8,766 nt of DNA, from contig ONQK01000096.1 in NCBI GenBank assembly GCA_900319895.1, forward strand, positions 1 to 8,766, written 5' to 3'. The position numbers and the translations under genes were made by a program. Shown one piece after another: positions 6,279 to 8,766 of the stretch. The DNA comes from an uncultured Prevotella sp. (GTDB taxonomy: Bacteria; Bacteroidota; Bacteroidia; Bacteroidales; Bacteroidaceae). Each line of letters starts with the position of its first letter. The first letter of the stretch is position 1. Under the pieces are notes generated by a model. It saw only the letters and a list, made by a program, of their open reading frames with translations. It had not been told where the DNA came from and searched no databases.

Positions 6279-8288
6279 ATGAAATTCAAGAAGATCTTCC
6301 GTTCATGTATTGCCTTCTCAATGACGGCACTGCTCCTTACAACGTCGTGCACTTACGACGATTTGAACGATATTGACGACAACTACAACCTGAAATTTCC
6401 AAAAGGGGAGTTGACGTGTTTCTCTCAAGCTACAGACGCAGCAGCTGGCTCTCATGCTCCGCGCAAAACCTACATGGACAACCAGGGACGTCACTATTGG
6501 ATGAAAACCGATGCGATTTGGGTGGTGAAAGAAGACGGCTCGGTAAAATCTGACAGCATTGGCATCAGGGCGGGGAAACCGCAAGAGGCAGACTTCTTCT
6601 TTGACGGGGGGTCATTCACCCAGGAGTCATACTCCATCTTATACGTAGGCGATGCAGAAACATGCAGCACGGTAACCATTGCGGCAGAGCAGATACAGAG
6701 TCAAGCCAACAACTCTGAACACTATGCCAAGAGTGGTGACTGTGCCAAAGCGACAGCTACACAAGACCCGAACAACAAGAATTTCTATTCTTTTGAACAG
6801 TTGGAACACGAGGCTGCCTATCTTTACTTCGATCCATACATTGAAGCCATGCCCACCACAGGGATGGCCAAGTTGAAAAAGGTTGTCATAAAGGAAAAAA
6901 ATGGGAAAAATATTTGCGGCACTTATGATTTCAACAAGGACGATGGCTTGAAGCTTGAAAGTGTGACCAACGGTGGAAGCGAAATCGTTGTTTACTGTGG
7001 AAAGAATGCCAAGGCCGTAGAAGCGCAAGAAATGAGCGCAGGCGTGGAATTCAATGGCTTCCCAATCTATGCGGAGAAAAAACCAGAAGAAAACCGCGTA
7101 TATTTGGTCATCCAACCGGGAGAATTCGACTTGGACATATCATATGAAATCGCTTATTGCTACCTGCAAGACCCAACACATGAAGGAACTACGGGCTACG
7201 ACTGGCATGATTTCTTTGTAGAACTAAAGGACACCACCATTAAGATGGATTTACATGGGAAGTTGGAGAAGAACAAATTCTACCACATGCGCCATAAACT
7301 CCATGTTGACAATGTCACCACTCCAGACTATACTTATAATTTTGAGGAATATTACATGTGGGGTGCGCAGAAGTGGTTCTGGGACGGAGTAACTAATTAT
7401 CCAGTGCATTGGGATGAGGCACAATCTGAGAATGCGCCGCAACCAGGTACCTCCAGATGGTTCGACAATGCACTTTCAAGTAACAGGCGCCCAACAGGAT
7501 TCAATAATGGCTACGACTGGAATTCAGGCAACATGTCATATAGTAGTATAGTTCACCACAGACAAGGCAATAATGCTGGCGGTGATTGGAACAATGCCTT
7601 GACAGCCAATCAGGCAAGTTATTACATCATCTATGGCGACGCACATTACGACAATACGACCAAGTGGATACTAAGGGGTTACAACGGAGAACCCACCTAT
7701 TGTGTCGGCGGTGTATGGCTGAAGACAAAGGCTGCCATTGAGCGCGATGAAGGCATCTCCTTCCCAGGTGCTGATGATGACAAGATGTGGGCCAATCTTG
7801 CAGCACCGTTTACGCCAGACGCCGCTTCAGGACAAAACAGCCAACCATTCGACGGCAATCAATACAACCTGCGCTACTTGGCACCATGGTCGAATTACAG
7901 AAAGACCTATACCAACCTCGCAGACCACGAAAGTTCCGGCAAATGGAAAAAACCATGGGAACTGAATGACAGCAAAAAACCGGAAGACTACTTCTTCATT
8001 CCTTGTCTGGGACGTATTGAATATACGCATCAGGTCTCAACAGGCATACCGACATTTACGCTGGTGGGTGCACAAGGATTCTATTGGACAAGAACACCGC
8101 TAATGTGTAATTTCGGCTCTACTAAATACCATTATACCAGTGCAGCAACTAATTACGATTTGGACGTGCCTTGCGACAATGCCTTCTATGTCAATATACA
8201 CTACAACTACATTGCCCTCAGTTGGCAACAGAACGGCATCTACATGAAAACAGGTATGCGTATTGCCTGCTCGAAATATTTTAAGTAA
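6279..8288 (+). CDS. Fimbrillin-like surface lipoprotein with FISUMP-like C-terminal domain
   Basis: The signal peptide of a lipoprotein is clear: a basic start, a hydrophobic core (11-20) and the lipobox LTTSC with C24 lipidated. After C24 comes TYDDLNDIDD, an acidic patch like the export signal that sends Bacteroidetes lipoproteins to the cell surface. Residues about 40-170 and 175-345 look like beta-rich fimbrillin-type (Mfa/FimA-like) domains, with the typical HYWMKTDAIWV and HEAAYLYFDP segments. From about 350, WGAQKWFWDG opens a Trp- and Asn-rich module that ends like FISUMP domains: FFIPCLGRI (572-580), GAQGFYWTRTP (597-607), GIYMKTGMRIACSKYF (653-668). No enzyme motif was seen. It probably acts in adhesion, or as a pilus tip or surface-binding protein; the ligand is unknown. 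It is the last gene of a three-ORF unit closed by a terminator. Confidence 0.88.
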   Translation: MKFKKIFRSCIAFSMTALLLTTSCTYDDLNDIDDNYNLKFPKGELTCFSQATDAAAGSHAPRKTYMDNQGRHYWMKTDAIWVVKEDGSVKSDSIGIRAGKPQEADFFFDGGSFTQESYSILYVGDAETCSTVTIAAEQIQSQANNSEHYAKSGDCAKATATQDPNNKNFYSFEQLEHEAAYLYFDPYIEAMPTTGMAKLKKVVIKEKNGKNICGTYDFNKDDGLKLESVTNGGSEIVVYCGKNAKAVEAQEMSAGVEFNGFPIYAEKKPEENRVYLVIQPGEFDLDISYEIAYCYLQDPTHEGTTGYDWHDFFVELKDTTIKMDLHGKLEKNKFYHMRHKLHVDNVTTPDYTYNFEEYYMWGAQKWFWDGVTNYPVHWDEAQSENAPQPGTSRWFDNALSSNRRPTGFNNGYDWNSGNMSYSSIVHHRQGNNAGGDWNNALTANQASYYIIYGDAHYDNTTKWILRGYNGEPTYCVGGVWLKTKAAIERDEGISFPGADDDKMWANLAAPFTPDAASGQNSQPFDGNQYNLRYLAPWSNYRKTYTNLADHESSGKWKKPWELNDSKKPEDYFFIPCLGRIEYTHQVSTGIPTFTLVGAQGFYWTRTPLMCNFGSTKYHYTSAATNYDLDVPCDNAFYVNIHYNYIALSWQQNGIYMKTGMRIACSKYFK

Positions 8289-8309
8289 TCAACAGATGAA
8301 ACAATACTC

Positions 8310-8353
8310 AAAACCGGAAGGACAGGCCACCCGCTTGTCCTCCCGGTTTTTTT
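8310..8353 (+). terminator. Intrinsic terminator after the lipoprotein gene
   Basis: AAAACCGG (8310-8317) pairs with CCGGTTTT (8343-8350), and AGGACA (8319-8324) pairs with TGTCCT (8336-8341), with one A/C mismatch between them and an 11-nt loop. A run of seven T's (8347-8353) follows. It starts 21 bp after the lipoprotein stop codon and closes the operon. Confidence 0.92.
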
Positions 8354-8513
8354 GTCGTTGAGCGCAATGGCAAAAAAGAATGCTCGTACACGCACATATT
8401 ATAATGTCGGCAGGACACATCGTCATGACAACACTTTCCAATGCCTCCCCTGGTGTGGAAATTTGCAAATACTGTAATTACTGACGTCAAAAACGAAATT
8501 TAAGCCCATTTTT

Positions 8514-8545
8514 TTTGGCAATTCGGTAATTAACCACTATCTTTG
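8514..8545 (+). promoter_or_regulatory. Bacteroidetes-type promoter of the tRNA operon
   Basis: TTTG (8514-8517), a 20-bp spacer, and TATCTTTG (8538-8545) match both consensus elements. The expected transcript start is about 8550, some 30 nt before tRNA-Gly. The stretch between the upstream terminator and this promoter (8354-8513) holds nothing I can support. Confidence 0.8.
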
Positions 8546-8578
8546 CAGTCGAAAATACCATTTTCATCAAAAAGTGTT

Positions 8579-8654
<76 letters not shown>

Positions 8655-8680
8655 ACAGGATGAAACGCCCTGAAAAACCA

Positions 8681-8766
8681 GCCGCAATGGTGGAATTGGT
8701 AGACACGAGGGACTTAAAATCCCTTGGCCAGTAATGGCTGTGCGGGTTCGAGTCCCGCTCGCGGCA
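8681..8766 (+). tRNA. tRNA-Leu(UAA)
   Basis: A class II tRNA: acceptor 8681-8687 with 8759-8765, D stem GTG/CAC, anticodon stem AGGGA/TCCCT around CTTAAAA with anticodon TAA at 8715-8717, a long variable arm (8725-8741, stem GCCA/TGGC), and T stem GCGGG/CCCGC. The discriminator A8766 is the last base of the window, so whether CCA is encoded cannot be seen. The acceptor stem has an A8686-C8760 mismatch at pair 6-67. It lies 26 bp after tRNA-Gly and is probably co-transcribed with it. Confidence 0.96.

Noticed and set aside
6182..6376. 64-residue plus-strand frame overlapping the start of the lipoprotein gene.
   Set aside because: About half overlaps the signal-peptide region out of frame, there is no Shine-Dalgarno site, and it matches nothing I know. 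A small role for the 6182-6278 part as leader RNA cannot be excluded.
8367..8477. 36-codon plus-strand ORF (starting MAKKNARTRTYY) between the terminator and the tRNA promoter.
   Set aside because: It lies just after a strong terminator, with no promoter or ribosome binding site seen, and its C-terminal half looks random.

Overview
The window looks like chromosomal DNA of a Bacteroidales bacterium, most likely Prevotella in the broad sense. Three things point there: (i) the gene order acpP-fabF-rnc and the sequence flavour of these proteins; (ii) promoters of the Bacteroidetes type (TTTG/TTG about 19-20 bp upstream of TAnnTTTG) in front of several genes, with few Shine-Dalgarno sites; (iii) a fimbrillin-like lipoprotein with an acidic patch right after its lipidated cysteine. 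No mobile element, CRISPR array or rRNA is visible.

Left third (minus strand, 59-2719): a fatty-acid synthesis operon. It is transcribed from a promoter at 2712-2742 and reads acpP (acyl carrier protein), then a large inverted repeat made of 7-bp units followed by a T-rich tract, then fabF (3-oxoacyl-ACP synthase II), then rnc (ribonuclease III), whose start overlaps the end of fabF. The hairpin between acpP and fabF is a plausible attenuator that would keep ACP more abundant than FabF and RNase III.

Middle (2770-5694): pdxB (erythronate-4-phosphate dehydrogenase, vitamin B6 synthesis) on the minus strand, ending in a weak hairpin before the acpP promoter. Divergent from it is a 545-residue RluA-type pseudouridine synthase with a long N-terminal coiled-coil and Cys/His-rich extension. 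Its promoter element ends only four bases before the ATG, so its mRNA may be leaderless.

Right third (5717-8353, plus strand): an apparent accessory surface operon. A canonical promoter is followed by a 36-residue micro-ORF with a Shine-Dalgarno site, a 66-residue Gly-rich acidic small protein, and a 669-residue surface-type lipoprotein with fimbrillin-like N-terminal domains and a FISUMP-like C-terminal domain, closed by a strong intrinsic terminator. I do not recognise a described function for the two small proteins; this cassette is the best candidate for an undescribed system.

Far right (8514-8766): a tRNA operon with its own promoter, tRNA-Gly(GCC) and tRNA-Leu(UAA); the second ends exactly at the window edge at its discriminator base.
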